A stretch of DNA of 28,451 nt, taken from positions 1-28,451 of the forward strand of contig DATAFJ010000072.1 in assembly GCA_036257535.1 (NCBI GenBank), read 5' to 3'. The notes under the pieces were generated by a model. It worked only from the letters and a program-made list of their open reading frames with translations, did no database searches and was not told where the DNA came from. The translations under genes were made by a program, and so were the position numbers. This document shows, piece by piece, positions 1 to 7,548 of the stretch (its first letter is position 1; each line of letters starts with the position of its first letter). The DNA comes from DATAEE01 sp036257535. Its GTDB lineage: Bacteria > Acidobacteriota > Vicinamibacteria > Vicinamibacterales > 2-12-FULL-66-21.

Positions 1-659
1 CCGAACAGCTCGACGCGCAGCGCGTTCTCTTCGTAGGACAGATAGACTTCGACGGTGTCGCCGCGAACCCGGAAGACGCCGCGGGCGAAGTCGTGGTCGT
101 TCCGCTCGTACTGGATCTCGACGAGTTTGCGGAGAATCTGCTCGCGATCGATCCGCTGCCCGCGCTCGAGCGGCAGCATCATCCCGTAGTACGCCTCGGG
201 CGAGCCGAGGCCGTAGATGCACGACACGCTGGCGACGATGATGACGTCCCGGCGCTCGAAGAGGGACCGCGTGGCGGACAGTCGCATGCGGTCGATCTCG
301 TCGTTGATCGTCGCCTCTTTCTCGATATACGAGTCGGTCGCCGGGACGTAGGCCTCGGGCTGGTAATAGTCGTAGTAGCTGACGAAGTATTCGACGGCGT
401 TTTCCGGGAAGAACCGCCGGAACTCCTGGTACAGCTGGGCCGCCAGCGTCTTGTTGTGAACCATGACGAGCGTCGGCCTGTTCACCCGCGCGATCGTCTG
501 CGCCATGGTGAACGTCTTTCCGGAACCGGTCACGCCCAGCAGCACCTGGTACGGATCCCGGCGCTCGAGACCGTCGACGAGCTCGTCGATCGCGCGCGCC
601 TGATCGCCGCGCAATTCGAAATCCGAGACGAGCCGGAAGGTGTCGTATTTCGACGACAT
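1..659 (-). CDS. uvrB: UvrABC excinuclease subunit B, N-terminal part (cut by window edge)
   Basis: UvrB is the DNA-damage verification helicase-like subunit of nucleotide excision repair: UvrA loads it, and it recruits UvrC for incision. About 219 residues are visible. The protein starts MSSKYDTFRLVSDF. It has a Walker A motif GVTGSGKT (about residues 42-49), the motif HNKTLAAQLY, and the tyrosine-rich beta-hairpin segment YYDYYQPEAY that inserts between DNA strands. All of these are diagnostic for UvrB. The ATG at 659 is the natural family start. The C-terminal helicase and UvrC-binding parts lie outside the window. No clear Shine-Dalgarno precedes the start. The gene lies 110 bases downstream of the VWA gene, with a 10-bp tandem repeat in that gap, so it may be read from the upstream genes or from its own unseen promoter. 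Confidence 0.97.
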   Translation of the reverse strand, partial: MSSKYDTFRLVSDFELRGDQARAIDELVDGLERRDPYQVLLGVTGSGKTFTMAQTIARVNRPTLVMVHNKTLAAQLYQEFRRFFPENAVEYFVSYYDYYQPEAYVPATDSYIEKEATINDEIDRMRLSATRSLFERRDVIIVASVSCIYGLGSPEAYYGMMLPLERGQRIDREQILRKLVEIQYERNDHDFARGVFRVRGDTVEVYLSYEENALRVELF

Positions 660-691
660 GCTTAGCAGATCATCGTACCACACGGAAAGAA

Positions 692-761
692 GGTTCGATG
701 AGGTTCGAGGAGGCTCGAGTGGGTTCGAACGGGTTCGAGGAGGTTCGAGCGGGTTCGAGCC
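692..761. repeat. Seven-copy 10-bp tandem repeat, GGTTCGAGNN-type
   Basis: Seven consecutive 10-base units start at 692, 702, 712, 722, 732, 742 and 752. Each is a variant of GGTTCGAGGA; the first six to eight bases are nearly invariant and the last two or three vary. The array fills most of the gap between the VWA stop and the uvrB start. The TTCGAA/CTCGAG cores make the array partly self-complementary, and the 10-base period is close to one DNA helical turn. It may be a neutral slippage array or a DNA-binding array. No function is shown by the sequence. Confidence 0.9.
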
Positions 762-768
762 CGCGGCT

Positions 769-1740
769 TTATTGTGGGCGGCTCGGTCCTTCCCGGAACG
801 GCGCAAAATAACCAGGGCGGGTGCGAATCTTCACGTCTTTCAATTCCGGGCGCTTGACGCGAATCTTGACGTCACGCCAGGCGCCGTCGGCTCGCTGGTC
901 GGTCGAGAGATAGCCCAGCGTGTAGCGCGAGGCCAGCTCGTCGGCGATCCTGTCGTACACCCCATCGAGCTGCTCGGCCGAAAACGGAAAGTGCGCGGTG
1001 CCGCCTGTGGCCCTGGCTATCTGTTCGAGCCGCATCCGCTGCTCCCCGCGTACTGACGACGACTGATGTTCCAGGAACCCGATGGCGTACACGGTGACAT
1101 CGGACGCCTTGAGCATCCCGAGCACGTCGCCGAAATCGACGGCACTCCGCGTGTCGCCGCCATCTGTGTAGAGCACGAGGACTTTACGGCCGCCCTGATC
1201 CTGCGCTCCCGAGAGATAAATCCCGATGGCGTCGTAGAGCGCAGTCCAGCCGTCCGGCTTGCGCATGCGAATGCGCTCGATGAGCCGCGGCATCTCTGCC
1301 TGCGAGTACTTCGCCACGCGCACCTCGGTGTCGAAGTCGACCAGCGTGACATCCTCGGCCGCCGTCAGCTTGTTGATGAACTTGACGGCGGCGGTGCGAG
1401 ACATCTTGATGTCCTCGCCCATGCTGCCGCTCGTGTCGAAAAGCAGGCCGATATGAAGGGGCGGCGGCTCGTCTCCCTTGTCCCCTTCCAGGAAATACCT
1501 GATCGTCTGCTGCTTGCCTTCCTCGACGAGCTCGAAGTCGGCCGCGACGAGGCCCTTGATGAGATTGCCGCGGCGATCGACGACGGTCACGCCGAAGTTG
1601 ACGAGATCGACTCCGCTGCGGAATACCTGCTGCGCGCCAAGGTCCGCGCAGATCACCAACGCCGCGGGCACTACGAGCCCGGCGGCGAGCGCGGCGCTCA
1701 GTCGCGGCGCCCGGCGGCCTCTTTCTCGCAGTAAGGACAT
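769..1740 (-). CDS. Secreted VWA-domain protein (acidobacterial VWFA-related family)
   Basis: This 323-residue protein has a basic N-terminus and a hydrophobic stretch at about residues 15-35 ending near AQQ, consistent with a Sec signal peptide. A von Willebrand factor A domain follows. Its metal-ion-dependent adhesion site is intact: DTSGS at 102-106, the threonine of GWTALYDAIG near 166, and the aspartate of YTDGGD near 193. Before the VWA fold is the segment VDLVNFGVTVVDRRGNLIKGL, typical of the VWFA-related family abundant in Acidobacteria. The end carries the family's YTLGY...RPGY pattern. VWA domains bind protein partners through a metal ion, so a periplasmic or surface adhesion or assembly role is likely; the partner is unknown. 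The ATG start overlaps the end of the upstream acyltransferase gene by 43 bases, suggesting coupled translation. Confidence 0.9.
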   Translation of the reverse strand: MSLLRERGRRAPRLSAALAAGLVVPAALVICADLGAQQVFRSGVDLVNFGVTVVDRRGNLIKGLVAADFELVEEGKQQTIRYFLEGDKGDEPPPLHIGLLFDTSGSMGEDIKMSRTAAVKFINKLTAAEDVTLVDFDTEVRVAKYSQAEMPRLIERIRMRKPDGWTALYDAIGIYLSGAQDQGGRKVLVLYTDGGDTRSAVDFGDVLGMLKASDVTVYAIGFLEHQSSSVRGEQRMRLEQIARATGGTAHFPFSAEQLDGVYDRIADELASRYTLGYLSTDQRADGAWRDVKIRVKRPELKDVKIRTRPGYFAPFREGPSRPQ

Positions 1741-2534
1741 GGGCGATCCTTGGCCCGGGTCGGCCGTGCCGGAATGCCAACGCTCACCTGAAACTCCGGC
1801 ACGTCTTTCGTTGCCAGCGCCATCGCGCCGACCATCGCGTCCTTGCCCACGGTGGTCCCGGCGAGCACGGTCGCGTGATAGGTGACGCGCGCGTGATCCT
1901 TGATCGTCGTTTTCTTGAGAAAGACGCGGCTGATGTCGTTGATGTCGTGCGTGTGGGAGTAGATGTTGGCCCAGTCGGAGATGCTCACGCGGTTCCCCAG
2001 CTCGATCTCTCCGCGATCGTCGAGCAGTACGCCACGGTGCACGACGACGTCATCCCCCACGGAGAGATTGTAGCCGTAAGAATACTCGACGAGGTGCCAG
2101 ATCTTGACGTTTTTTCCGCAGCGCTTGAACACGCGCTCGGCCAGCAACCGCCTCAACAGGTGGCCCAGCCACGCGTTCTGACCGAGCGGCGAACGGTCGA
2201 ACATGATCCAGAGCCACGTGAGCGGTTTGACGGGCGCGTAACGCGCCGGGTCGATGTCGGCGTAATACTCGGGCTCGAGCGTGATGTTGCGCGGGTCGAA
2301 GCACGCGTACACGCTGCGCGTCGGAAGCGGGATCGATTCGTCCTCGACCCAGTTCTCGCTCAGCCGGACGCCATACAACTGGGCGATCGCATCCCGGCAG
2401 GTCACGTTCCGATCCACCGACGTGTCGTCCAGCCGCTCGACCAGGTCCCCGAGGAAACGGTCGAAGAGACGATCGACACCCGGCTGTGGCTGAAGGTCGC
2501 GATAGGGCATCTGAGAGCCGGAGCCGAATGCCAT
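1698..2534 (-). CDS. Left-handed beta-helix (hexapeptide-repeat) acyltransferase
   Basis: The 278-residue product has a helical N-terminal region (about 1-135) and a hexapeptide-repeat left-handed beta-helix (about 140-255), seen in runs such as NLSVGDDVVVHRGVLLDD and ATVLAGTTVGKDAMVGAMAL. The motif SHTHD (about 193-197) matches the catalytic-histidine region of maltose/galactoside/colanic-acid type O-acetyltransferases. The domain closes with SVGIPARP, a common end of these enzymes. A CPYC pair near residue 266 could bind metal but may be incidental. It probably transfers acetyl or another acyl group to a sugar or envelope polymer; the substrate cannot be read from the sequence. I chose the ATG at 2534, 16 bases after the barrel gene stop. 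The ATG at 2510 is an alternative, and neither has a strong ribosome site. Confidence 0.85.
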   Translation of the reverse strand: MAFGSGSQMPYRDLQPQPGVDRLFDRFLGDLVERLDDTSVDRNVTCRDAIAQLYGVRLSENWVEDESIPLPTRSVYACFDPRNITLEPEYYADIDPARYAPVKPLTWLWIMFDRSPLGQNAWLGHLLRRLLAERVFKRCGKNVKIWHLVEYSYGYNLSVGDDVVVHRGVLLDDRGEIELGNRVSISDWANIYSHTHDINDISRVFLKKTTIKDHARVTYHATVLAGTTVGKDAMVGAMALATKDVPEFQVSVGIPARPTRAKDRPCPYCEKEAAGRRD

Positions 2535-2550
2535 GGCGCGACATTTTACG

Positions 2551-4920
2551 TCAGAAGATCTTGAACGTCGTGAGGCGTACCACATGCGTCCCGCGGGAGC
2601 CGTCGGTGTTGATGCCCTGCGGCCCGTAACCCCACTCGACGGCTGCGAGCAGGCCGAATGGCAGCGGCACTTCCGCCGCGGCGCCGATGCCGACATAGCC
2701 CTGCCCATTCCGGCCATCGTCAACACGCGCAGCGTCGACGAAACCATCGATCCGCACCCGCCGGGCGGCGTTCCAGGCGAGCGCGGATCTCGCGACCACA
2801 CCTCGGTCAAACCGAACGCTCGCGGCCGGATACCCCTTCAACTGACTTTCGAAGGTTCCAAACGCGTATCTGCTGAACCGGTCGAGGTCGCGTCCGCCCA
2901 TCCACGCGCCCTCGAGCCGCCCCACCAGCGTCCGCGTCAGAAGAAAGGTTCTCGCTGCACTCGCGCCCCATTTCTGAAATTCGTCCTGCGCACCCTGAGC
3001 ACCCCAACTCCTCCACCCCACCCGCTTCGCCGGGCTCCACCAGGCGGCAACCGACCAGCCGGCGCGCTGCGCTCGCGCTTCCACGCGGAGCGCATGAGCC
3101 CACTGCGAAGCGGGAACTTCGAAAGACTCGGCCGTCGTGTCAGCGCGGCTGAAGTGCGTGTACGTCAGGTCGTAGCCCAAGCCGAAGGCAAGCCGTGGCG
3201 ACACCTGGCGCACCGCCCGAACGTCGGCGTGGGCCGGACGCTGCAGAAGATTCGCCGAGTAGATCTCGCGCCCGTTGCTGAACGCGCGATCGTGGTAGGC
3301 GGTGAGAACGGCCGAGGCGCTGCCCGAGAGCTGCCACCTGGAGCCCGCGAACGACGGGACGCTCCAGGCAGCCTGGCCGTAGCTCCCGCCGAAGAAGGCA
3401 TTCATCTGCGCGCCCGTCCCGAACAGATCGAAATCCGAGTAGCTGAGCCCCGCGTACGGAAGCGGATGCGAAATGTTGGGATCGATCAGGACGCCGCCTA
3501 TCGCCGTATACATACGTGTGGCGCGGTCGCTCACCGTCCGGATGCCCTCACCGCGTTCCGGTTCGTCATGCGACAAGTACACGTAGCCGGCGGCCGTATC
3601 GCGCATCATCACAGCGTCCGAGGCATGCGCTGCGACGCGACGTTCTTCGAACGTCGGCGGATTGATCTCGTGGCGGTCGATCGTCAGCACTCGACCGATT
3701 GGCGTTCTATGTCCTGCGCCTTCGTAGAGCTGGCGAACCTCTGAACGCGCAAGCAGCCAGACGCCCTCGCTCGCGTCCTGGACGTACTCATCGACCTGTT
3801 CCGACGAAACGATGGGCCCCTTCAGACCGGTCTGCGTAACCTGGAGCCGGACGAGGCCGAACGTCTCTGTGTCGATCCAGGTCTTGCCGCGGTGCAACGA
3901 CGCGGCGGCATGACGTGGCTCGAAGGCGATGACATAGGTGGTAAGACGAGGCTTTGGCGTCGTCTCGATGTTCTCGACGCCGAGCAGGCGGTACCGATAC
4001 GCGCTCGTCAGTGCGATCTCGAGCGGAGGTGTGGCGACCCGCTCCGGCTCGATGATCGGCAGCCGCGGGACCTCATTCCCTCCGAAGTCGAGCCCATTGA
4101 CGCGAATCGCCCGCTGCGCGATCTCCGTCGGCGTTCCCGATTGAAACAGCTCGCTGTTCGCCTCGACGACGACCGGTGCGCTGAACCCGGGCGCCTCGAA
4201 CGTGACGCGCAGCCGTCCCGATGAGATCAGCGAGCGGACAAGTGCGCGCTGACGCGCGGCTGACGCCTGGTGTCGAGCGACGATCTCGGCGGCCGACAGC
4301 CGGCGCCGTGCGACTACGGTGACAGACTCTTCGAACGGCGCCGCCGACTCAGTCGTTGGCGCCTGGTTCAGCCGCGACACGGCGCTCACCAGCCACGCGG
4401 CTCGGCCTCCATCGTCTGCCGCCCTGCGATCGAGGCTGACCAACACCGCGTCAACGCCCTCGGTTCTCGCGAGCGTACGGAGATGCTCCTCGCGGTCAGC
4501 CGATCCCAGCCGCGCGGTCGCCCATCGCGGAAGGCCGGCCATGTCGCCGGCGGCGTCGGCAGCGACAACGTCCAAATACGGTCCGATGTCGTGAGAAAAG
4601 AGCGGCCGGAGCCGTGACAGGGATCCGGAAATACCGAGCGCAGCCTGCGGCGCCGCCGCCCGGAGCTCCGTCAGAACGCGCTTCAGAGTCAGCGCCTCTG
4701 CCGGATCGCCGTTCCCCTCGTAGTCGCGCGCGTGAAGGACGATGGTGACGCTGACGCCGGCGGCGGCCAGGCGCAGGGCGGGTCGAACGGCCTCGCCGGC
4801 TGTGTCGGCGCTGACCATGATGGCGATGCGCGCCCCGGCGGGAACCGGCCCAGCTGCCACACGGTCGGCGGCGGTGGGTGTCAGCGCCGCGACGAGCGAC
4901 GCGAGGACGACGGGCCCCAT
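2551..4920 (-). CDS. Large predicted outer-membrane beta-barrel protein with two N-terminal domains, function unknown
   Basis: The 789-residue product has a short hydrophobic N-terminus (about 1-24, possible signal peptide). Region 1 (about 28-185) is alpha/beta, with alternating hydrophobic strands such as RIAIMVSAD and VSVTIVLHARD, loosely like a TIM-type sugar-enzyme fold. Region 2 (about 210-430) is beta-rich; the stretch around TWIDTETFGLVRLQVTQTGLKG recalls the LolA/RseB-like fold. Region 3 (about 480-789) has many amphipathic strands rich in Gly, Tyr and Trp and ends in aromatic TTFKIF, the usual terminal signature of BAM-assembled outer-membrane barrels. I cannot name a family. It is the first gene of a probable operon with the acyltransferase and the VWA gene. 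The ATG lies next to a -10-like box, and an in-frame stop just upstream leaves no earlier start. Confidence 0.75.
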   Translation of the reverse strand: MGPVVLASLVAALTPTAADRVAAGPVPAGARIAIMVSADTAGEAVRPALRLAAAGVSVTIVLHARDYEGNGDPAEALTLKRVLTELRAAAPQAALGISGSLSRLRPLFSHDIGPYLDVVAADAAGDMAGLPRWATARLGSADREEHLRTLARTEGVDAVLVSLDRRAADDGGRAAWLVSAVSRLNQAPTTESAAPFEESVTVVARRRLSAAEIVARHQASAARQRALVRSLISSGRLRVTFEAPGFSAPVVVEANSELFQSGTPTEIAQRAIRVNGLDFGGNEVPRLPIIEPERVATPPLEIALTSAYRYRLLGVENIETTPKPRLTTYVIAFEPRHAAASLHRGKTWIDTETFGLVRLQVTQTGLKGPIVSSEQVDEYVQDASEGVWLLARSEVRQLYEGAGHRTPIGRVLTIDRHEINPPTFEERRVAAHASDAVMMRDTAAGYVYLSHDEPERGEGIRTVSDRATRMYTAIGGVLIDPNISHPLPYAGLSYSDFDLFGTGAQMNAFFGGSYGQAAWSVPSFAGSRWQLSGSASAVLTAYHDRAFSNGREIYSANLLQRPAHADVRAVRQVSPRLAFGLGYDLTYTHFSRADTTAESFEVPASQWAHALRVEARAQRAGWSVAAWWSPAKRVGWRSWGAQGAQDEFQKWGASAARTFLLTRTLVGRLEGAWMGGRDLDRFSRYAFGTFESQLKGYPAASVRFDRGVVARSALAWNAARRVRIDGFVDAARVDDGRNGQGYVGIGAAAEVPLPFGLLAAVEWGYGPQGINTDGSRGTHVVRLTTFKIF

Positions 4921-4924
4921 GCGC

Positions 4925-4930
4925 TATAAT
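4925..4930 (+). promoter_or_regulatory. Consensus -10 box (TATAAT) for the DHH gene
   Basis: A perfect TATAAT ends 14 bases before the ATG at 4945. No good -35 box is visible 16-18 bases upstream. If this hexamer is used, transcription would start near 4937 and the leader would be about 8 bases. The AAGGGG at 4931-4936, which otherwise looks like a ribosome site with spacing 8, would then not be transcribed. One of the two readings must be wrong. Confidence 0.5.
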
Positions 4931-4931
4931 A
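4926..4931 (-). promoter_or_regulatory. Overlapping -10-like box (TATTAT) for the divergent barrel gene
   Basis: On the minus strand the same A/T island reads TATTAT, a 5/6 match to the -10 consensus, placed so that transcription would begin at or near the ATG at 4920. That would give a leaderless or almost leaderless mRNA. Only 24 bases separate the two divergent genes, so the two promoters would compete for the same site. The call rests on position and sequence alone. Confidence 0.35.
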
Positions 4932-4944
4932 AGGGGTTCTCAAC

Positions 4945-6375
4945 ATGAGGGCGCTCGCCATCTGCCAGGACGAGCTCGTTATTCGAACGCTCGAAGACGT
5001 CCTGGCGCCCGGCTTCGAACTCGACTTTCTGGTCGAGAGCCGTCCGCTCGCGCGGCGGCTGCATGAGGAAGGCGTGCCGGTCACGGCCGGCGATCTCCGC
5101 AAGGTCGACACCTATCTCCGCGCCGATCTCTCCCCCAACACCTGCGTCATCGTCGAAGACAACGGCAAACGGAACCTGCGGAAGATCCTGACGGCGATCC
5201 GCGACGCGGGCGGGACGCTGATATACGTCCTGCGCGCCGGCGTCCGGAGCGACAAGGAGCCGGAGGACTACCGCGCGGAGTTCCCCGACATCACCGATCT
5301 CGAGCTGAGCGAGCTCGTCAGGCCCACGCTCACGTCGGAGCTCAATCGAGCGCTCACGCGCGCCAAGGTGCAGCAGTATCAGCGCTATTTTGCGGACGCC
5401 GATCGCGTGTTGATCCTGCTCCACAACGATCCGGACCCCGACGCGCTCGCCAGCGGCCTTGCGCTTCGCAACATCCTGCGCCGCACGAAGACGACGGCGA
5501 TCATCGGCGCCATGCAGGGCGTCACGCGGCCGGAGAATCTGCGCATGGCGAACCTCCTCGACATTCAGGTCGAGCAGATCGCGCCAGGCTCGCTCACCGA
5601 GTTCGAACGCATCGCCACGGTCGACGTGCAGCCGCACTACTTTCCCGGGCTGCTCGACCGGGTGGACCTCGTCATCGACCACCATCCGGAGCAGCCCGGC
5701 TACAGCGCGGTGTTCAAGGACATCCGGCCCGACTACGGCTCGACGTGCACGATCCTGACCGAGCACCTGCGCGCCATGGATGTGAACATCTCCGAGCGGA
5801 CGGCGACGGCGATGCTCTACGCCATCAAGTCAGACACGCTCTTCTTCGCGCGCCACACGAACCGCTCCGATCTCGAAGCGTTTACGTACCTGTACCCGCT
5901 CGCCGACGCGGCGCTCATCCGTAAGATGGAAGGATCGGAAATCACGATGGAGCGGCTGACCTACGTCATGCGCGCGACGGAATGCGGCACGATGAAGGAG
6001 CAGGTGTTCTCGGCGTTCGTCGGCTCCGCTCCGCGAGAGGACTTCATTACCTACACCGCCGACTTCTTCCTGCAGCTCGAAGACGTCAAGTGGACGATCA
6101 TCTCCGGCCTGGTCGGCGAAACACTGATCGTGTCCGTGCGGAACCTCGGCTACTCTCGAAATGCCGGAGAGTTCGTCAAGAAGGTGTTCGCGGAGCTGGG
6201 CAGCGCCGGCGGGCATCGTGCCCTCGCGAAGGCGGTCGTGCCGATGGCGCACTTCCGCGCGAAGTTCGGCGACCTCTCACCACTCGATATCGGCCGCCGG
6301 ATCGGCGAGCTCGCCGAGCAGTTCCTGCACGAGCACCCCGTGCCGGAAAAAGAGAAGAAGAAGGTTGCGATCTAA
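4945..6375 (+). CDS. DHH/DHHA1-family phosphoesterase with a Rossmann-like N-terminal domain
   Basis: The 476-residue product has a Rossmann-like N-terminal domain of about 130 residues, resembling TrkA-N/RCK folds but without a clear GxGxxG. A DHH phosphoesterase domain follows, with metal-binding motifs HNDPDPD (160-166), the aspartate of VDVQ (227) and IDHH (DHH at 245-247). The C-terminal DHHA1 domain has the substrate-binding GSAGGH (GGH at 422-424). All catalytic motifs look intact, so it should be an active Mn-dependent phosphodiesterase or phosphatase. Relatives cleave nanoRNA, pAp, cyclic dinucleotides or polyphosphate; the sequence does not say which. The N-terminal domain could sense a nucleotide. 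It is transcribed alone and ends 15 bases from the convergent PLP-enzyme gene. Confidence 0.9.
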   Translation: MRALAICQDELVIRTLEDVLAPGFELDFLVESRPLARRLHEEGVPVTAGDLRKVDTYLRADLSPNTCVIVEDNGKRNLRKILTAIRDAGGTLIYVLRAGVRSDKEPEDYRAEFPDITDLELSELVRPTLTSELNRALTRAKVQQYQRYFADADRVLILLHNDPDPDALASGLALRNILRRTKTTAIIGAMQGVTRPENLRMANLLDIQVEQIAPGSLTEFERIATVDVQPHYFPGLLDRVDLVIDHHPEQPGYSAVFKDIRPDYGSTCTILTEHLRAMDVNISERTATAMLYAIKSDTLFFARHTNRSDLEAFTYLYPLADAALIRKMEGSEITMERLTYVMRATECGTMKEQVFSAFVGSAPREDFITYTADFFLQLEDVKWTIISGLVGETLIVSVRNLGYSRNAGEFVKKVFAELGSAGGHRALAKAVVPMAHFRAKFGDLSPLDIGRRIGELAEQFLHEHPVPEKEKKKVAI

Positions 6376-6388
6376 GGGGTCAGACCCC
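6376..6388. terminator. Small hairpin GGGGTCAGACCCC between convergent genes
   Basis: A GGGGT stem, a CAG loop and an ACCCC stem sit directly after the DHH stop codon and 2 bases before the end of the convergent PLP-enzyme gene. The stem is only 5 bp, and the tail on the plus strand is ATTTA rather than a run of T, so it is a weak intrinsic terminator at best. It may instead be one copy of a dispersed short palindrome. Confidence 0.45.
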
Positions 6389-6390
6389 AT

Positions 6391-7548
6391 TTACAACGCC
6401 TGCTCGAGATCTTCGATGAGATCTTCGGGATCCTCCAGTCCAATCGACAGCCGCGCCATGCTCGTCGTCACGCCCGCGGCGCGGAGCTCGTCGTCCGTAT
6501 ATCCGGTGTGCGATGTGAGCACCGGCAGACTGCAAAGCGACTCGGGCCCACCGAGACTGGCAGCCCGCTGGATGACGCGCAGCCGGTCGTAGAAGCGCGA
6601 CGCCCGATCGAGTCCGCCGCCCACGTCGATGCAGACCATCCCGGTAAAGCCCGTCATCTGCGCCTTGGCGACGGCATGGTCCGGGTGAGACGGCAGGCCC
6701 GGGTAGTACACGCGCTCGACGCGTCCGCTCTGCTCGAGCCATCGCGCAACGGCGAGCGCGTTGGCGTTGTGGCGTTCGACTCGAAGCGCGAGGGTCTTGA
6801 GGCCGCGGCCGAGCGCGTAGGCCGGGTACGGGTCGAGTACTGTTCCGAGCAACTTGCGCACGCGCGCGACCTCTCCAATGAGCCGCGCCGGACCGGCGAG
6901 GGCACCGGCCGTCACGTCGCTATGCCCGTTGAGATACTTCGTCGCGCTGTGCATCACCAGATCGACGCCGAGCTCGATGGGACACTGATTCAGCGGCGTC
7001 GCGAAGGTGTTGTCCATCACCGAGATGACGCCCCGCGCGCGGCAGGCGGCGGCCACCGAGCGAATGTCCACGCACCGGAGCGTCGGATTGATGGGCGACT
7101 CGAACCACAGGAGGCGCGTGCGATCGCCGAGGACGCGCTCCGGATCCGCGAGCTCCTCCAGCGTCGCAAACCGCGGCCGGACGCCGAACCGCGACAGCAG
7201 GTCCGCCATCAGGTGGAACGTCCCGCCATAGACGGCGGAGCTGCACACGATTTCGTCGCCGCCACGAAGAAGCGCGAAGAGCGCGGTCGACGTTGCCGCC
7301 ATGCCGGCGGACAGCACGAGCGCCGCCTCGGCCTTCTCGAGGAGCGCGATCTTCTGCTCAACCGCCTCGACGGTCGGGTTCGTGTAGCGCGAGTAGAGAT
7401 ACTTGTCCGACTTGCCTTCGTTGTACAGCCGGACCTCGTCCGCCGTCTCGAACACGAACGTCGTCGTCTGGTAGACGGGCGTCGTGAGCGACGCAGCGGG
7501 GGCGCGGCGCTCGGTCGTGTGGATGATCGCCGTCGTGGGACCCTTCAT
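6391..7548 (-). CDS. Cys/Met-metabolism PLP enzyme (cystathionine gamma-synthase or methionine gamma-lyase type)
   Basis: This 385-residue fold-type I PLP enzyme belongs to the trans-sulfuration family, and its length is normal. The Schiff-base lysine is in HSATKYLNGHSD (K204). The YSRYTNPT segment near 52-59, the SAGMAA phosphate-binding segment near 80-85 and DNTFATP near 179-185 are all present, as is the C-terminal SLGGPESL...SHTGY region. It should handle O-acyl-homoserine/cystathionine, or degrade methionine or cystathionine. Family members are hard to tell apart without a tree, so I give no symbol. The ATG overlaps the stop of the patatin-like gene by 4 bases (ATGA), showing coupled translation in an operon with greA. 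Confidence 0.93.
   Translation of the reverse strand: MKGPTTAIIHTTERRAPAASLTTPVYQTTTFVFETADEVRLYNEGKSDKYLYSRYTNPTVEAVEQKIALLEKAEAALVLSAGMAATSTALFALLRGGDEIVCSSAVYGGTFHLMADLLSRFGVRPRFATLEELADPERVLGDRTRLLWFESPINPTLRCVDIRSVAAACRARGVISVMDNTFATPLNQCPIELGVDLVMHSATKYLNGHSDVTAGALAGPARLIGEVARVRKLLGTVLDPYPAYALGRGLKTLALRVERHNANALAVARWLEQSGRVERVYYPGLPSHPDHAVAKAQMTGFTGMVCIDVGGGLDRASRFYDRLRVIQRAASLGGPESLCSLPVLTSHTGYTDDELRAAGVTTSMARLSIGLEDPEDLIEDLEQAL

Noticed and set aside
692..761. Tandem array considered as a CRISPR
   Set aside because: Units are 10 bases long and contiguous, with no unique spacers of 25-40 bases and no cas genes nearby.
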